From Terriglobales bacterium (GTDB lineage: Bacteria; Acidobacteriota; Terriglobia; Terriglobales; Acidobacteriaceae), in NCBI GenBank assembly GCA_025934735.1, contig JAICWP010000003.1:124001-188000 (forward strand): a DNA stretch of 64,000 nt, given 5' to 3'. This document shows positions 37,352 through 46,016 of this stretch, one piece after another (the first letter of the stretch is position 1; every line of letters starts with the position of its first letter). Position numbers and translations under genes: made by a program. The notes beneath the pieces are model-generated. The model worked only from the letters and a program-made list of their open reading frames with translations. It searched no databases and was not told the origin of the DNA.

Positions 37352-39124
37352 TTGGCAGACTTTCAAAATCCCCAACAAGATCCCGGACTCGAACGCCGCC
37401 TGCTGCTGGTGTTCGCCCTCACCTTTCTGGTCATCCTAGCGCTTCAGCCCCTGCTGATGAAGAAGGTGCTGCCGCAGAAACCCAGCGGCACGGAAAAAAG
37501 AGCCACACAGCCGGCACCACCCTCGGCCAAACCTCCTGCGCCCGAAACCGCAGCCGCAGTTGCCACTACGAAGCCAACCAGGGGCCGCAAAGGCGCTCGC
37601 GCCGCCAGCGAGGCGCCCGTTCCCGGTAAGCAGGCCCAGCAGGAAACGGCCACGGTAGTTGAAAACGACCTGTACCGCATTGAGTTCACCAATAAGGGCG
37701 GGCAGGTCAAATCCTGGATCCTGAAGAAGCAAACCGACGACAAAGGAAAGCCCCTGGACCTGGTGAATGCGGATGGTGCCAAGTTCGGGCTGCCTATGTC
37801 GCTGTGGACCTACGACGAGGCGCTGCGCAACCGGCTCAACAATTCTTTATACGTGGCCAGCCAGGCGGGCACGCTGCATGCGCCCGCCGACATCAGCTTC
37901 GAATACGCTGACGGCGATCTTACGGTGCGTAAGAGTTTTCACTTCGATCACACTTACGTGGTCAAGGTGGAGACTTCGGTCGTCTATAAAGGCGCCGCCA
38001 CGGCCGCTTACCCGGCGTGGCCGGCAGGCTTCGGCGACCAGACCACGCCCAGCGCCTACGGTTCCGCGCGCATAGCCCGGCAATTCAACGACAAGATTCA
38101 GCGCGATAAGGCCAAGAGCGTCAGCGGCGGTGGCACCATCGCCGGCCCCTTCCACTGGGCGGGGGTGGAGGACCAGTACTTTGCCGCCGTCTTCATTCCC
38201 GACCATCCGGAAACCGCGGCCATGGTCACGCTGCGCAACAGCGTGGAAATTCCGAAGGATCCGGCGCACCCCAGTCCTGACCAGACCACCAAGGAAGACC
38301 TGCTGGGAGCAGCGGTGGGCAACACTCAAGGGGCTACTACGGAGCGAGTCTTTGTCGGCCCTAAGGCGGTGAATGTCCTGGAGTCGGTACGCGTCGCTAA
38401 TGGCGACTTGCGCGGCTTGGTGGATTTTGGATTCTTCGGCATCATCGCTCGTCCGCTGTTCATCTGGCTGCGGTGGATGCAGCAGCACTGGATCAGCAAC
38501 TGGGGTTGGGCTATTGCGCTGCAGACCCTGATCATCACGTTGGCTCTGTTGCCGCTGCGCATTTCCAGCATGAAGTCATCGCTGAAGATGCAAAAGGTGG
38601 CGCCGCAAATCAAGTCCATCCAGGAAAAATACAAGAAGTACAAGATGCAGGATCCGCGCCGGCAGCAGATGAACCAGGAAATTGCCGAGCTGTACAAAAA
38701 GGAAGGCGTGAACCCGGTGGGTGGCTGCCTGCCGCTCATCATCCAAATGCCCTTCCTGATCGCGTATTACGCCATGCTGGAAGTAGCCATTGAGCTGCGG
38801 CATGCCCCCTGGCTGTGGATCCACGACCTGTCTTCGACTGACCCCTGGCACGTCCTGCCCATTCTGATCATCATCTCTACCTTGTTTGTGCAGAGAATGA
38901 CTCCGGCCGCTGGCATGGATCCCACCCAGCAGAAAATGATGAATCTGATGATGCCGCTGTTCCTGGGCGTGATCAGCTGGAACTTGGCGGCAGGGCTGTG
39001 CGTTTACTGGGTGCTGAGCAACGGAATCGGCATAGCCCAGCAAGCGGTGATGAACCGCACCGAGCTAGGGCGGGAGATGCGCGCTGAGATGGAAAAGCGG
39101 GCGCGCAAAAAGGCCAAGGTTTGA
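37352..39124 (+). CDS. yidC: Membrane protein insertase YidC (Oxa1 family)
   Basis: Inserts and folds inner-membrane proteins. The 590-aa product has TM1 (LLLVFALTFLVILALQPLL), a large periplasmic beta-domain (about 90-350) and the conserved Oxa1 core of five helices. The core includes the IISSLKS-like coiled loop (KSSLKMQKVAPQIKSIQEKYKKYKMQDPRRQQM) and GCLPLIIQMPFLIAYYAML, ending with KRARKKAKV. The start is TTG (37352), giving MADFQNPQQDPGLERRL; no ATG fits. AGG lies at 37339-37341. Confidence 0.95.
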   Translation: MADFQNPQQDPGLERRLLLVFALTFLVILALQPLLMKKVLPQKPSGTEKRATQPAPPSAKPPAPETAAAVATTKPTRGRKGARAASEAPVPGKQAQQETATVVENDLYRIEFTNKGGQVKSWILKKQTDDKGKPLDLVNADGAKFGLPMSLWTYDEALRNRLNNSLYVASQAGTLHAPADISFEYADGDLTVRKSFHFDHTYVVKVETSVVYKGAATAAYPAWPAGFGDQTTPSAYGSARIARQFNDKIQRDKAKSVSGGGTIAGPFHWAGVEDQYFAAVFIPDHPETAAMVTLRNSVEIPKDPAHPSPDQTTKEDLLGAAVGNTQGATTERVFVGPKAVNVLESVRVANGDLRGLVDFGFFGIIARPLFIWLRWMQQHWISNWGWAIALQTLIITLALLPLRISSMKSSLKMQKVAPQIKSIQEKYKKYKMQDPRRQQMNQEIAELYKKEGVNPVGGCLPLIIQMPFLIAYYAMLEVAIELRHAPWLWIHDLSSTDPWHVLPILIIISTLFVQRMTPAAGMDPTQQKMMNLMMPLFLGVISWNLAAGLCVYWVLSNGIGIAQQAVMNRTELGREMRAEMEKRARKKAKV

Positions 39125-39216
39125 AAAACTGGCCGCAAGCTATTAGCTTTTAGCGCTTAGCGGAAGAGTCCCTATACTGCACAAGTTAGAGCCAACAACC
39201 AAGAGTCAACAGCCAC
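39125..39216. repeat. Degenerate word-repeat spacer between yidC and jag
   Basis: aagctattagcttttagcgc, then gcttagcggaag, then gagccaacaaccaagagtcaacagcc. Short imperfect repeats with no coding capacity and no T-run terminator. Confidence 0.4.
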
Positions 39217-39744
39217 ATGCCTATTTCCGACAAAGCGGGCGCGGCGCGAAAAATTGACGAGCTATTGCGGGCCGTCTTGAAGGAGTGCGGTTTCCGTGTC
39301 AAGTACCGCATCGTGGTGGATCCGCCTTTGCCCGAGGAGCGCGATTGGGAGAGGCCGGAGATCCTGGTAGAGCTTTCTGGGCCGGACAGCGACCTGCTGC
39401 TGGAACGCGGCGGCGAGCTGCTGCGCTCACTGGAGCATCTGGCACAGGAGATTGTGCGCCTCGCCCCCTCCGAGCACGAGCGTGTTGCCTTTGACTGCAT
39501 GAACCACCGCGCCATGCGCCTGGAAGAGCTGAAGCTGGCCGCCGGTGTGGCGGCGGAGCGCGTGCGTAAAACCGGAGTGCCTTACACCTTCAGTCCCATG
39601 TCGTCGCGCGAACGCCGCATTGTTCACCTGGCGCTGCGCGACGAGGCCGATCTCAAGACCGAGAGCACGGGCGAGGCTGGACGTCGCGCCGTCGTCGTCT
39701 ATCCCAAGGACTACAAACCGGCCCCGCGCGCCGGGCGGCGCTAG
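39217..39744 (+). CDS. jag: Jag/KhpB-like RNA-binding protein (KH-R3H)
   Basis: The 175-aa protein follows yidC, as SpoIIIJ-associated Jag does in many bacteria. It contains a KH-type segment (about 45-110, with ELLRSLEHLAQEIVRL and VAFDCMNHRAMRLEELKLAA). The R3H motif is RERRIVHLAL, with arginine and histidine separated by three residues, in SSRERRIVHL. KhpB-type proteins bind RNA and affect cell elongation and division. The N-terminal Jag_N domain is missing, so this is a short form. Confidence 0.85.
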   Translation: MPISDKAGAARKIDELLRAVLKECGFRVKYRIVVDPPLPEERDWERPEILVELSGPDSDLLLERGGELLRSLEHLAQEIVRLAPSEHERVAFDCMNHRAMRLEELKLAAGVAAERVRKTGVPYTFSPMSSRERRIVHLALRDEADLKTESTGEAGRRAVVVYPKDYKPAPRAGRR

Positions 39745-39836
39745 CAGGTCGCGGAGCTTCAGGGCGTCCTGCACCTTTCCCGTGCTAACCAGCAGCCAGA
39801 AAGGCTAGTAAGCTAGACAACTCCGGGGAGGCGCCG

Positions 39837-40823
39837 ATGCGAACCCTACTGCTGCCCCTTGTCGTCGTGGTAATTGGCACCATGGTGTGGGCTCAGTCTC
39901 CAAGTCCGGGCCCAGCTGCCAATGCGGCCCAAGTTTTTGCTTACGACGCCAAGGCGCCGCTGGATTTCCAGGAAAAAGCTGTCGAGGACGTGCACGGCGT
40001 AAAGGTGCACGACATCTCCTATGCCAGTCCCAAGGGCGGCCGCGTGCCCGCTTACCTGGTGGTGCCCCCGGGCAAGGGGCCCTTCGCGGGACTGATCTTC
40101 ATACATTGGGGGCAGGCTGATCGCACCGAATTTCTCTCCGAGGCGGTCATGCTGGCGCAGGCTGGAGCGGAATCTTTGCTGATTGACGCGCCCTACAACC
40201 GCCCGGGCGCTCCCAACGTGGATACCTTCACCCACCCGGAGGTCGAGCGCGACGGCTACATTCAGCTGGTGGTGGATATCCGTCGCGGCGTGGACCTGCT
40301 GCTCAGCCGCCCGGAAGTGGACGGCAAGCGTATCGGATACGTGGGGCACAGCCTTGGGGCCACCTGGGGAGGGCCGCTGGCGGCGGCCGACAAGCGCATC
40401 AAGGCGCTGGTCCTGATGGGCGGCTTGCCCACACTCACCAATTTTTCCGCCGACAATTACATATCCAACTTCGTACACAAGACTTACACGCCAGAACAAG
40501 TCGCCAACTACGTCAAGGTGATTTCCCCCATCAACCCGGAGAATTTTGTGGGGCAATCCGCGCCGGCGGCGCTGTTCTTTCAATTCGCCCAGCACGATCG
40601 CTACATTACACCCCAATTCGCCCGGGAGTACTTTGAGGCGGCGGGCCAGCCCAAGCAGCAGAAGCTTTATTTCTGTAGCCACGAGTTCAACGATCCCGCT
40701 GCGCTCATGGATCGCGATCGTTTTCTGCAAAGGCAGCTGCAGCTGAAGCCAGTGATGGCCATCATTCTGCGGGAAATGGGCATGAAACTGGCGCCGGCCC
40801 GGGTGGTGGGCAAAACGCAATGA
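39837..40823 (+). CDS. Exported alpha/beta hydrolase (dienelactone hydrolase-like)
   Basis: The 328-aa product has a signal peptide (MRTLLLPLVVVVIGTMVWAQ), an N-terminal strand-rich lead-in and an alpha/beta-hydrolase core with the nucleophile elbow GYVGHSLGATWGG (Ser172). An oxyanion-type HWGQ lies near residue 90, and there is a late His region (CSHEFNDP). The PAYLVVPPGKGPFAGLIFIHWG start is typical of DLH-like esterases that act on small esters or peptides; the substrate is unknown. GGGAGG precedes the ATG. Confidence 0.82.
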   Translation: MRTLLLPLVVVVIGTMVWAQSPSPGPAANAAQVFAYDAKAPLDFQEKAVEDVHGVKVHDISYASPKGGRVPAYLVVPPGKGPFAGLIFIHWGQADRTEFLSEAVMLAQAGAESLLIDAPYNRPGAPNVDTFTHPEVERDGYIQLVVDIRRGVDLLLSRPEVDGKRIGYVGHSLGATWGGPLAAADKRIKALVLMGGLPTLTNFSADNYISNFVHKTYTPEQVANYVKVISPINPENFVGQSAPAALFFQFAQHDRYITPQFAREYFEAAGQPKQQKLYFCSHEFNDPAALMDRDRFLQRQLQLKPVMAIILREMGMKLAPARVVGKTQ

Positions 40824-40860
40824 ACTAATAGCGGATCGGGCGTTGGGCCGAGCCCGCAGT

Positions 40861-41382
40861 TCAGCCCACCCGCCGAGCTAATTCGGGTACCACCTCGCGC
40901 AATCGGCCGCTTTCCACCTCATATACAAATCCACGTAGCGTGATCTCGGAAGGAATCCAGGCATGAGAACGCAGCCGCTGAATTTGCCGGCGGACATTCT
41001 CCTCGATGTCACGGAAGCTGTAGAAATACGCAGGCACCACGGCGGAGACACCGGTACTCTTCTCCAGGCGGCTGCGCAGCTCCTCCTCGGTAAAGCTGAG
41101 CATGCCGCAGTCGGTGTGGTTCACGATGGCAAATTCCTGCGTGCCCAAAACATAATGTGAGATGAGAAGCGAGCGCAGCACGTCCTCAGTGACCACGCCT
41201 CCGGCATTGCGGATGATGTGGGCTTCGCCCGTCTTCAGCCCGAGAAACTGCTCGACCGAGAGGCGCGCGTCCATGCAGGCCACCACGGCCAGCTTGCGGG
41301 CGGGAGGCTTGGGGAGGCTCCCCAGGGTGAAGGCTTTGGCGTATGATTCGTTGGCTCGCAAGACGTCGTCAATCGCCGACAT
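40861..41382 (-). CDS. Beta-class carbonic anhydrase
   Basis: Interconverts CO2 and bicarbonate. The 173-aa protein has the zinc ligands C36 (VVACMDAR, with D38 and R40 as the catalytic dyad), H89 and C92 (NHTDCGM). The spacing is that of beta-CAs. Start MSAIDDVLRANESYA at 41382 is supported by GGAGGG at 10 nt; upstream in-frame residues to 41427 are not conserved. It is a stand-alone gene between a hydrolase and the divergent mnmE. Confidence 0.93.
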   Translation of the reverse strand: MSAIDDVLRANESYAKAFTLGSLPKPPARKLAVVACMDARLSVEQFLGLKTGEAHIIRNAGGVVTEDVLRSLLISHYVLGTQEFAIVNHTDCGMLSFTEEELRSRLEKSTGVSAVVPAYFYSFRDIEENVRRQIQRLRSHAWIPSEITLRGFVYEVESGRLREVVPELARRVG

Positions 41383-41459
41383 GGATTCAGTACCCTCCAG
41401 GTAAACTCGGTTAGATGATGGCAACAAGGCCGGAGTGAAAGATCCAGGCCTCCTCCCAC

Positions 41460-41465
41460 TAGAAT
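41460..41465 (+). promoter_or_regulatory. -10 box TAGAAT 6 nt upstream of mnmE (leaderless candidate)
   Basis: TAGAAT, six bases (AAAACG), then the GTG start at 41472. The -35 region is poor. No Shine-Dalgarno is present. Confidence 0.4.
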
Positions 41466-41471
41466 AAAACG

Positions 41472-42899
41472 GTGAACCTGGACGACACCATCATAGCCAT
41501 GGCCACTCCTCCGGGGCGAGGCGGGATCGGGGTAGTGCGCCTGTCCGGCCCCGAAGCCCGCCAGATTGCCCTGCCCATGCTGCGGCTGAACCATGGACTG
41601 GAGCCTGGGCGCGCCGTGTTCGGGGAACTGGTGGAGCCCGCAAGTGCAACGGAATGTGTGGCTGAAGGAGTCCCGCCGGCCCAGACGGGGCTAAGCCCTG
41701 GCTCCCCACCGGCGGCCCTCACGCGCGTAGATGAGGTGGTGGTCACGTTTTTTCAGAAGCCGCACTCCTACACCACCGATGATGTGGTGGAAATTTCCGC
41801 TCATGGCTCACCCGTAGTGCTGCGCCACATTGTGGAGCTGGCACTCTCCAGCGGGGCCCGCCTTGCCGAACCGGGCGAGTTCACCATGCGTGCGTTTCTC
41901 AATGGCCGGCTGGATCTGGCTCAGGCCGAGGCGGTGCGCGACCTGATTGAATCGCAAACCCTCTACCAGGCTAAGATTGCGGCCCAGCAACTGGAGGGAG
42001 CACTTTCCCGCCGCCTGCACCCCATCAAGCAGAAGCTGGTAGAACTGATCGCGCTGCTCGAAGCCGGCATTGACTTCGCCGAAGACGATGTTTCCGTGCT
42101 GCCGGGGGAACAAATCGAGCAGCGCATCGCGGCCGTGCGCGTCCCGTTGCAGGAGCTGGCAGGCTCCTTCGCATACGGCAAGCTGGTGCACGAGGGTTTG
42201 ACTCTGGCCATTGTCGGCCGGCCTAATGTCGGCAAGTCCAGTCTGTTTAACCGCCTGGTGGAGCGCGAGCGAGCCATCGTGACCGCCACCCCTGGCACCA
42301 CCCGCGACCTGGTGAGCGAGACCGTGGCCCTCGAAGGCATTCCCGTTAAGCTGGTGGACACGGCGGGCATCCGCCGCGCGCTGGATGAAGCTGAGAGCAT
42401 CGGCATTCGCAAATCCATGGAGGCGCTGGCCGACGCGGACCTGGTGCTCGTGGTCGTGGATGCATCTCAGCCCATCACGGCGGAAGATGAAGAGCTGTTA
42501 CAGCAGGTAGCCGGCAGATGTGCCATTGCGGTCGCCAACAAGGCCGACTTGGCCGTCAACCGGCCGTGGACCGTTGACGGCTCACCCGTGGTGCGCACTT
42601 CCGCCCTCACGGGCTCGGGCGTTTCCGAACTGCGCGCCGAAATTCTGCGCCAGGTGGGTGGCGATCAAGGGGCGCAGATGGAAAGCGGCTTCCTCACCAA
42701 TACTCGTCACCGTGGGCTGGTGGAAAATGCCCTGCAGGCGCTGGATGCGGCATCCGCAGCGGTCGAGCAGAAGGTCCCCCACGAAATGCTGCTGCTTGAC
42801 CTCTACAACGCCCTTCGGCCGCTGGACGAAATCACCGGCGCCACCACCACCGAGGACATCCTCGGCCTGATCTTCAGCACGTTCTGCATTGGAAAGTAG
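41472..42899 (+). CDS. mnmE: tRNA modification GTPase MnmE (TrmE)
   Basis: With MnmG it installs the 5-carboxymethylaminomethyl group on wobble uridine. The 475-aa product has the N-terminal TrmE domain ([23 protein letters not shown]), G1 [11 protein letters not shown]3 DTAG, G4 NKAD and the C-terminal FCIGK with the catalytic cysteine. Between ELVEPASA and VDEVVVTFF it has about 20 extra residues ([20 protein letters not shown]), where most MnmEs have few. Their DNA contains a GGGGCTAAGCCC palindrome. GTG start; a -10 box sits 6 nt upstream. Confidence 0.95.
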   Translation: MNLDDTIIAMATPPGRGGIGVVRLSGPEARQIALPMLRLNHGLEPGRAVFGELVEPASATECVAEGVPPAQTGLSPGSPPAALTRVDEVVVTFFQKPHSYTTDDVVEISAHGSPVVLRHIVELALSSGARLAEPGEFTMRAFLNGRLDLAQAEAVRDLIESQTLYQAKIAAQQLEGALSRRLHPIKQKLVELIALLEAGIDFAEDDVSVLPGEQIEQRIAAVRVPLQELAGSFAYGKLVHEGLTLAIVGRPNVGKSSLFNRLVERERAIVTATPGTTRDLVSETVALEGIPVKLVDTAGIRRALDEAESIGIRKSMEALADADLVLVVVDASQPITAEDEELLQQVAGRCAIAVANKADLAVNRPWTVDGSPVVRTSALTGSGVSELRAEILRQVGGDQGAQMESGFLTNTRHRGLVENALQALDAASAAVEQKVPHEMLLLDLYNALRPLDEITGATTTEDILGLIFSTFCIGK

Positions 42900-42935
42900 T
42901 CGTGGTACATTGACCTCGCAAGCGGCGGAGGGGGA

Positions 42936-43229
42936 ATGTCCTGGGTCGTCAAACTGGAAGACGAGTTGGGCGAGCGCAGCGAGTGGGTGATGCTGCACGG
43001 GGTGGTCCCGGCGTTCGAGGAGAAGGACTTTGCCATCCTGCACTGCATTGACCCTTATGGTCACACCATCTTCAACCACCTGCAGATGGAGCCCTTCCTG
43101 GCCGAGTGGGAGAAGGTGATGGAACGGGCCCGCGACGATTCCCAGATGCTGGCCTGGAACAAAATCAAAGAAATGGCCCAGATCTGCCAGAAAGACCGGG
43201 ATCTGTACTTGAGGTTCGTGGGCAATTAG
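42936..43229 (+). CDS. Small protein of unknown function (97 aa)
   Basis: A soluble acidic protein (MSWVVKLEDELGERSEWVML...) with several conserved-looking aromatic and acidic residues (CIDPYGHTIFNHLQMEPFLAEWEKV) and no signal peptide or membrane helix. The strong GGAGGGGGA just before the ATG supports a real gene. I do not recognise the family. It lies 36 nt downstream of mnmE on the same strand and ends close to ruvA, which is convergent. Confidence 0.75.
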   Translation: MSWVVKLEDELGERSEWVMLHGVVPAFEEKDFAILHCIDPYGHTIFNHLQMEPFLAEWEKVMERARDDSQMLAWNKIKEMAQICQKDRDLYLRFVGN

Positions 43230-43258
43230 GGACTACCTTTTACGGTTGTGGTGAAAAA

Positions 43259-43840
43259 TTACTTGGAGAGCGCCGCCAGGGCTTCCCGGAAGAGCGCTTC
43301 GAAGGATTGCTGGTTGCCGTTGCTCACCTTGCCCAATGCGCGCTCGGCGGCAGGGCGCTGGTAGCCCAGATTAACCAGCGCGGAGACCACATCTTCCTCA
43401 ACCGGACTGGCCGGGGCGGCTGCCGGCGCGGCGCCAAAATCCTGCAACTTGTCGCGCAACTCCAGCACCATGCGCTCCGCCGTCTTTTTGCCGATGCCGG
43501 GGATACGGGTCAGGCGCGCCACGTCGTTACCGCGAATTGCGCCCACCATCTCATCCGCCGGCATGCCGCTCAGGATGGTAATGGCCAGCTTGGGACCGAT
43601 GCCGCTCACTGAAATCAGGCGTTCGAACAACTGCTTCTCCGCCGGACGCAGAAAGCCAAACAGGGCAATGGAGTCCTCCCGCACGTGCGTGTGTACGTGC
43701 AAAGCGACCTCGGTACCCACGGCGGGAAGCGCGGAGAACGTCGGCACGCTGATGGTGACGTCATAGCCCACTCCGGCGGCCTCAACCACGGCCTGGTTGG
43801 GATGTTTGGCGATCAGCCTTCCGCGAAGATGGGCAATCAT
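43259..43840 (-). CDS. ruvA: Holliday junction branch migration subunit RuvA
   Basis: Tetrameric junction-binding subunit that loads RuvB. The 193-aa protein starts MIAHLRGRLIAKHPNQAVVEAAGVGYDV (OB-fold), has the two helix-hairpin-helix motifs (ISVSGIGPKLAITILSG and RIPGIGKKTAERMVLELR) and the C-terminal domain that contacts RuvB. The start at 43840 follows the family; the frame extends to 43915 without a match. TACAAT lies exactly 6 nt before the ATG. ruvB and ruvC are not adjacent. Confidence 0.95.
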   Translation of the reverse strand: MIAHLRGRLIAKHPNQAVVEAAGVGYDVTISVPTFSALPAVGTEVALHVHTHVREDSIALFGFLRPAEKQLFERLISVSGIGPKLAITILSGMPADEMVGAIRGNDVARLTRIPGIGKKTAERMVLELRDKLQDFGAAPAAAPASPVEEDVVSALVNLGYQRPAAERALGKVSNGNQQSFEALFREALAALSK

Positions 43841-43846
43841 GCCTGC

Positions 43847-43852
43847 ATTGTA
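43847..43852 (-). promoter_or_regulatory. -10 box TACAAT 6 nt upstream of ruvA (leaderless candidate)
   Basis: Minus-strand TACAAT, six bases (GCAGGC), ATG at 43840. Confidence 0.4.
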
Positions 43853-43956
43853 GCCGGGGACTGCTTGGGAGCAAGGGGCCGTCGGCTGGCGATTAGTGCC
43901 GGGGAAGACGAACACCTGGGGTCCGACAGCTGAAGACCGACCGCCGACAGCTTCTT
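43853..43956. repeat. Degenerate word-repeat spacer
   Basis: ggccgtcggctggcgattag and gctgaagaccgaccgccgac, followed by agcttc, in the gap between ruvA and the next gene. Imperfect short words of the same style as other spacers. Confidence 0.35.
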
Positions 43957-44697
43957 TTACTGCGCCCGGCGCCGATAGTAGATGGCGAACTCGAACCCGG
44001 AATTGGGAGGAAACAGTTCTGCCACCTTGCGCAGGCGCTCCGCTAATGGCGTAGGGGCAAGCAGCGGGTAATCGCGTTCCCGCAGGTCGTAGTAGTCCAC
44101 ATCCAAGTAAAGCGAGAGCAGGTAGACGGAAATGGCGTCAGAGAACGCAGTTTCCAGGTAATCATTCTTGTGCTTTTCCACGTCCGCGCTGGGAGCGGTG
44201 GCCAGCTTGCGCAACTCATAGGCATCGAGGCTGGTCTCCCCGCGCACGCCCTGTTCCACCTGCTTCCACACTAGCTGGCTGAACGCGTCCGAAACGCCGG
44301 CGCGCTCCACCACCGCGTGCCCCACGTTGATATAAAACTCAAAAGCGACGGAGAACTTGTCGTCCATCAGGCGAGTGGATATAAAGACGCACTGCGAGTC
44401 GCCCACGTTCAGGTTTCGGTGGCAGACGGCGTTATCGCTCAAGGCCACGTCGTAGCGGTCAGCAATCAGGGTCTCATCGCCCTGGCTGACGGTAAGCGGG
44501 ACAAAGTAATAAGCTTTGCGCTCCAGGGCAGCCGCGGCGCTCTGCGGAACGGCCGCCACCATGCGCTCCAGATCGTTCGAGGGGGTGCTGATGTTGCCGG
44601 TGAAGGCATAACAGATGCCGTTGGGAGCCTGCGAGACCGGGTTTTGCCGAATTACGTCCGCGGGAGACCGGGTCAGGGCGTGTGCTGCTTGCGCCAT
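43957..44697 (-). CDS. Uncharacterised soluble protein (246 aa)
   Basis: No signal peptide or membrane helix is seen, and I do not recognise a family. Visible features are an internal NGICYAFTGNIST segment, CVFISTRLMDDKFSVAFEFYINVGHAV and a C-terminal LSLYLDVDYYDLRERDYPLLAPTP. The Asp/Tyr-rich composition and long beta-like strands suggest a folded cytoplasmic protein. TAGAAT lies 8 nt before the ATG. The gene diverges from a small membrane protein. Confidence 0.7.
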   Translation of the reverse strand: MAQAAHALTRSPADVIRQNPVSQAPNGICYAFTGNISTPSNDLERMVAAVPQSAAAALERKAYYFVPLTVSQGDETLIADRYDVALSDNAVCHRNLNVGDSQCVFISTRLMDDKFSVAFEFYINVGHAVVERAGVSDAFSQLVWKQVEQGVRGETSLDAYELRKLATAPSADVEKHKNDYLETAFSDAISVYLLSLYLDVDYYDLRERDYPLLAPTPLAERLRKVAELFPPNSGFEFAIYYRRRAQ

Positions 44698-44763
44698 AGA
44701 GCCTTATTCTAGCGCAGGGGAAGGCCAGCATCGCGGGCCGCTCCCGTTGTAAGCTGAAGAGTT

Positions 44764-45057
44764 ATGGCTGAGGTCGGAATTGTAACCCGCAAGCCCCGGC
44801 TGCCGGGTGTCTTCGTCCGCGCCCTCCTGATCACCTTTGTGCTGACCCTGCTTGCGTTTGCCGTGACCCTGCTGCTGGCTATTATTGGATTCAGTCTCTT
44901 TGGCTTGGTCCAGGGGCACCGGCCGGATATGGCGAACGCCTACAAATACATAGCTTTGCCCATGGCGGTGGTGGTAGCCACGATAGTCTTGGTCATGGCC
45001 TTCATTACAGAATTCAAGCATTATCGGCGCCGATTGGCGGCGTGGCGGGGGGTTTAA
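44764..45057 (+). CDS. Small two-helix membrane protein (97 aa)
   Basis: The product has an N-terminal basic tail (MAEVGIVTRKPRLPG), TM1 (VFVRALLITFVLTLLAFAVTLLLAIIGFSLFG), a short loop (LVQGHRPDMANAYKYIA) and TM2 (LPMAVVVATIVLVMAFITEF), ending with a basic KHYRRRLAAWRGV tail. No family is recognised. It diverges from the 246-aa gene across 66 nt. Confidence 0.7.
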   Translation: MAEVGIVTRKPRLPGVFVRALLITFVLTLLAFAVTLLLAIIGFSLFGLVQGHRPDMANAYKYIALPMAVVVATIVLVMAFITEFKHYRRRLAAWRGV

Positions 45058-45059
45058 CA

Positions 45060-45152
45060 ATCAGCAAGTACCACTTGGCAATTAGCATTTCGTCCCTGAG
45101 AGCTGGTCCGGCAACTTCGGCTCATCAAGTGCTAAATGCCAAATGCCAAGTG
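45060..45152. repeat. Word-repeat spacer with inverted copies
   Basis: Words of the type AAATGCC, AAGTGCC and CACTTGGCAATTAGCATTT recur. cacttggcaattagcattt (about 45071-45089) and the later gctaaatgccaaatgcc with aagtg (about 45131-45152) are imperfect inverse copies. The repeat supplies the first codons of the next gene. Confidence 0.45.
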
Positions 45153-45907
45153 CCCGAAAGCCTGTAGCTCAGGCTCCGCGTATCGCGATACCGCTGCCGC
45201 ACTCCAGCAACTTGGAATATTCGCAGCGGGTTTTGCCGCAGTACGAAAAGGCGGTGGAGGAGGCCGGCGGGGAAGCGGTGCGCATCCCGCTGGACCGACC
45301 GCGGGCGGAGTTGATGAAGCTTATGGAAGGCTGCGACGCCGTGTTACTGCCGGGCAGCCGGGCTGATGTGGACCCGCAGCACTACGGTGCAGAGCCTGAC
45401 CCGCGCACCAACCCGGCCGACCCGCAGCGTGAGACCGCCGACCGGCTGCTGCTGCGGGGGGCCGATAATCTGCGTAAGCCGGTGTTGGGCATCTGCTACG
45501 GCCTGCAGATCTTGAATGTTTACCGCAGCGGCACGCTGTGCCAGCACGTTGAATCCACCATAGATCACACTGCTCGTGACAAAACGCATAGGGTCCGGGT
45601 GGAACCGGCTTCCCGGCTGGCCCGGATCCTGGAGGTGCCCTCAGGCGAGGAGATCCAGGTCAACACCAGTCATCACCAAGCCACTTCCACGGTGGGGGAC
45701 GGCCTGCGCATCTCCGCCAAAGCGCCCGATGGAGTGGTTGAGGCTTTGGAAGGCATCTCTCCCGAGCATTTTGTCCTGGCTGTGCAGTGGCACCCGGAGC
45801 GCTCATTAGACGAACCAGCCTCGCGGGCTATATTCCGTGCCCTGGTGGAGGCGGCTCGGGAGCGTCAGCGGGAGCTGGCGGGCAAATTTGAATCGCTGCC
45901 AAGATGA
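45143..45907 (+). CDS. Class I glutamine amidotransferase-like hydrolase (PuuD/C26 type)
   Basis: The 254-aa protein resembles gamma-glutamyl-gamma-aminobutyrate hydrolases. It has the nucleophile C118 in LGICYGLQILNV, the QWHPE histidine (H217) and the SHHQA block. Its substrate is unknown; polyamine or folate-polyglutamate hydrolysis are options. The ATG lies inside the AAATGCC word repeat, so the first few residues (MPSARK) are repeat-derived and the true start is uncertain. Confidence 0.8.
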   Translation: MPSARKPVAQAPRIAIPLPHSSNLEYSQRVLPQYEKAVEEAGGEAVRIPLDRPRAELMKLMEGCDAVLLPGSRADVDPQHYGAEPDPRTNPADPQRETADRLLLRGADNLRKPVLGICYGLQILNVYRSGTLCQHVESTIDHTARDKTHRVRVEPASRLARILEVPSGEEIQVNTSHHQATSTVGDGLRISAKAPDGVVEALEGISPEHFVLAVQWHPERSLDEPASRAIFRALVEAARERQRELAGKFESLPR

Positions 45908-46016
45908 GGTTTCAGAGTTGCAAGGTTTCGCAGTTTGCGGTGAGAATGTCGTATCTGTTCGAGCCTTCTAAAACTCTCTAACCTAAAGAAAAGGAAATGC
46001 TACGGCTCGACGAAGC

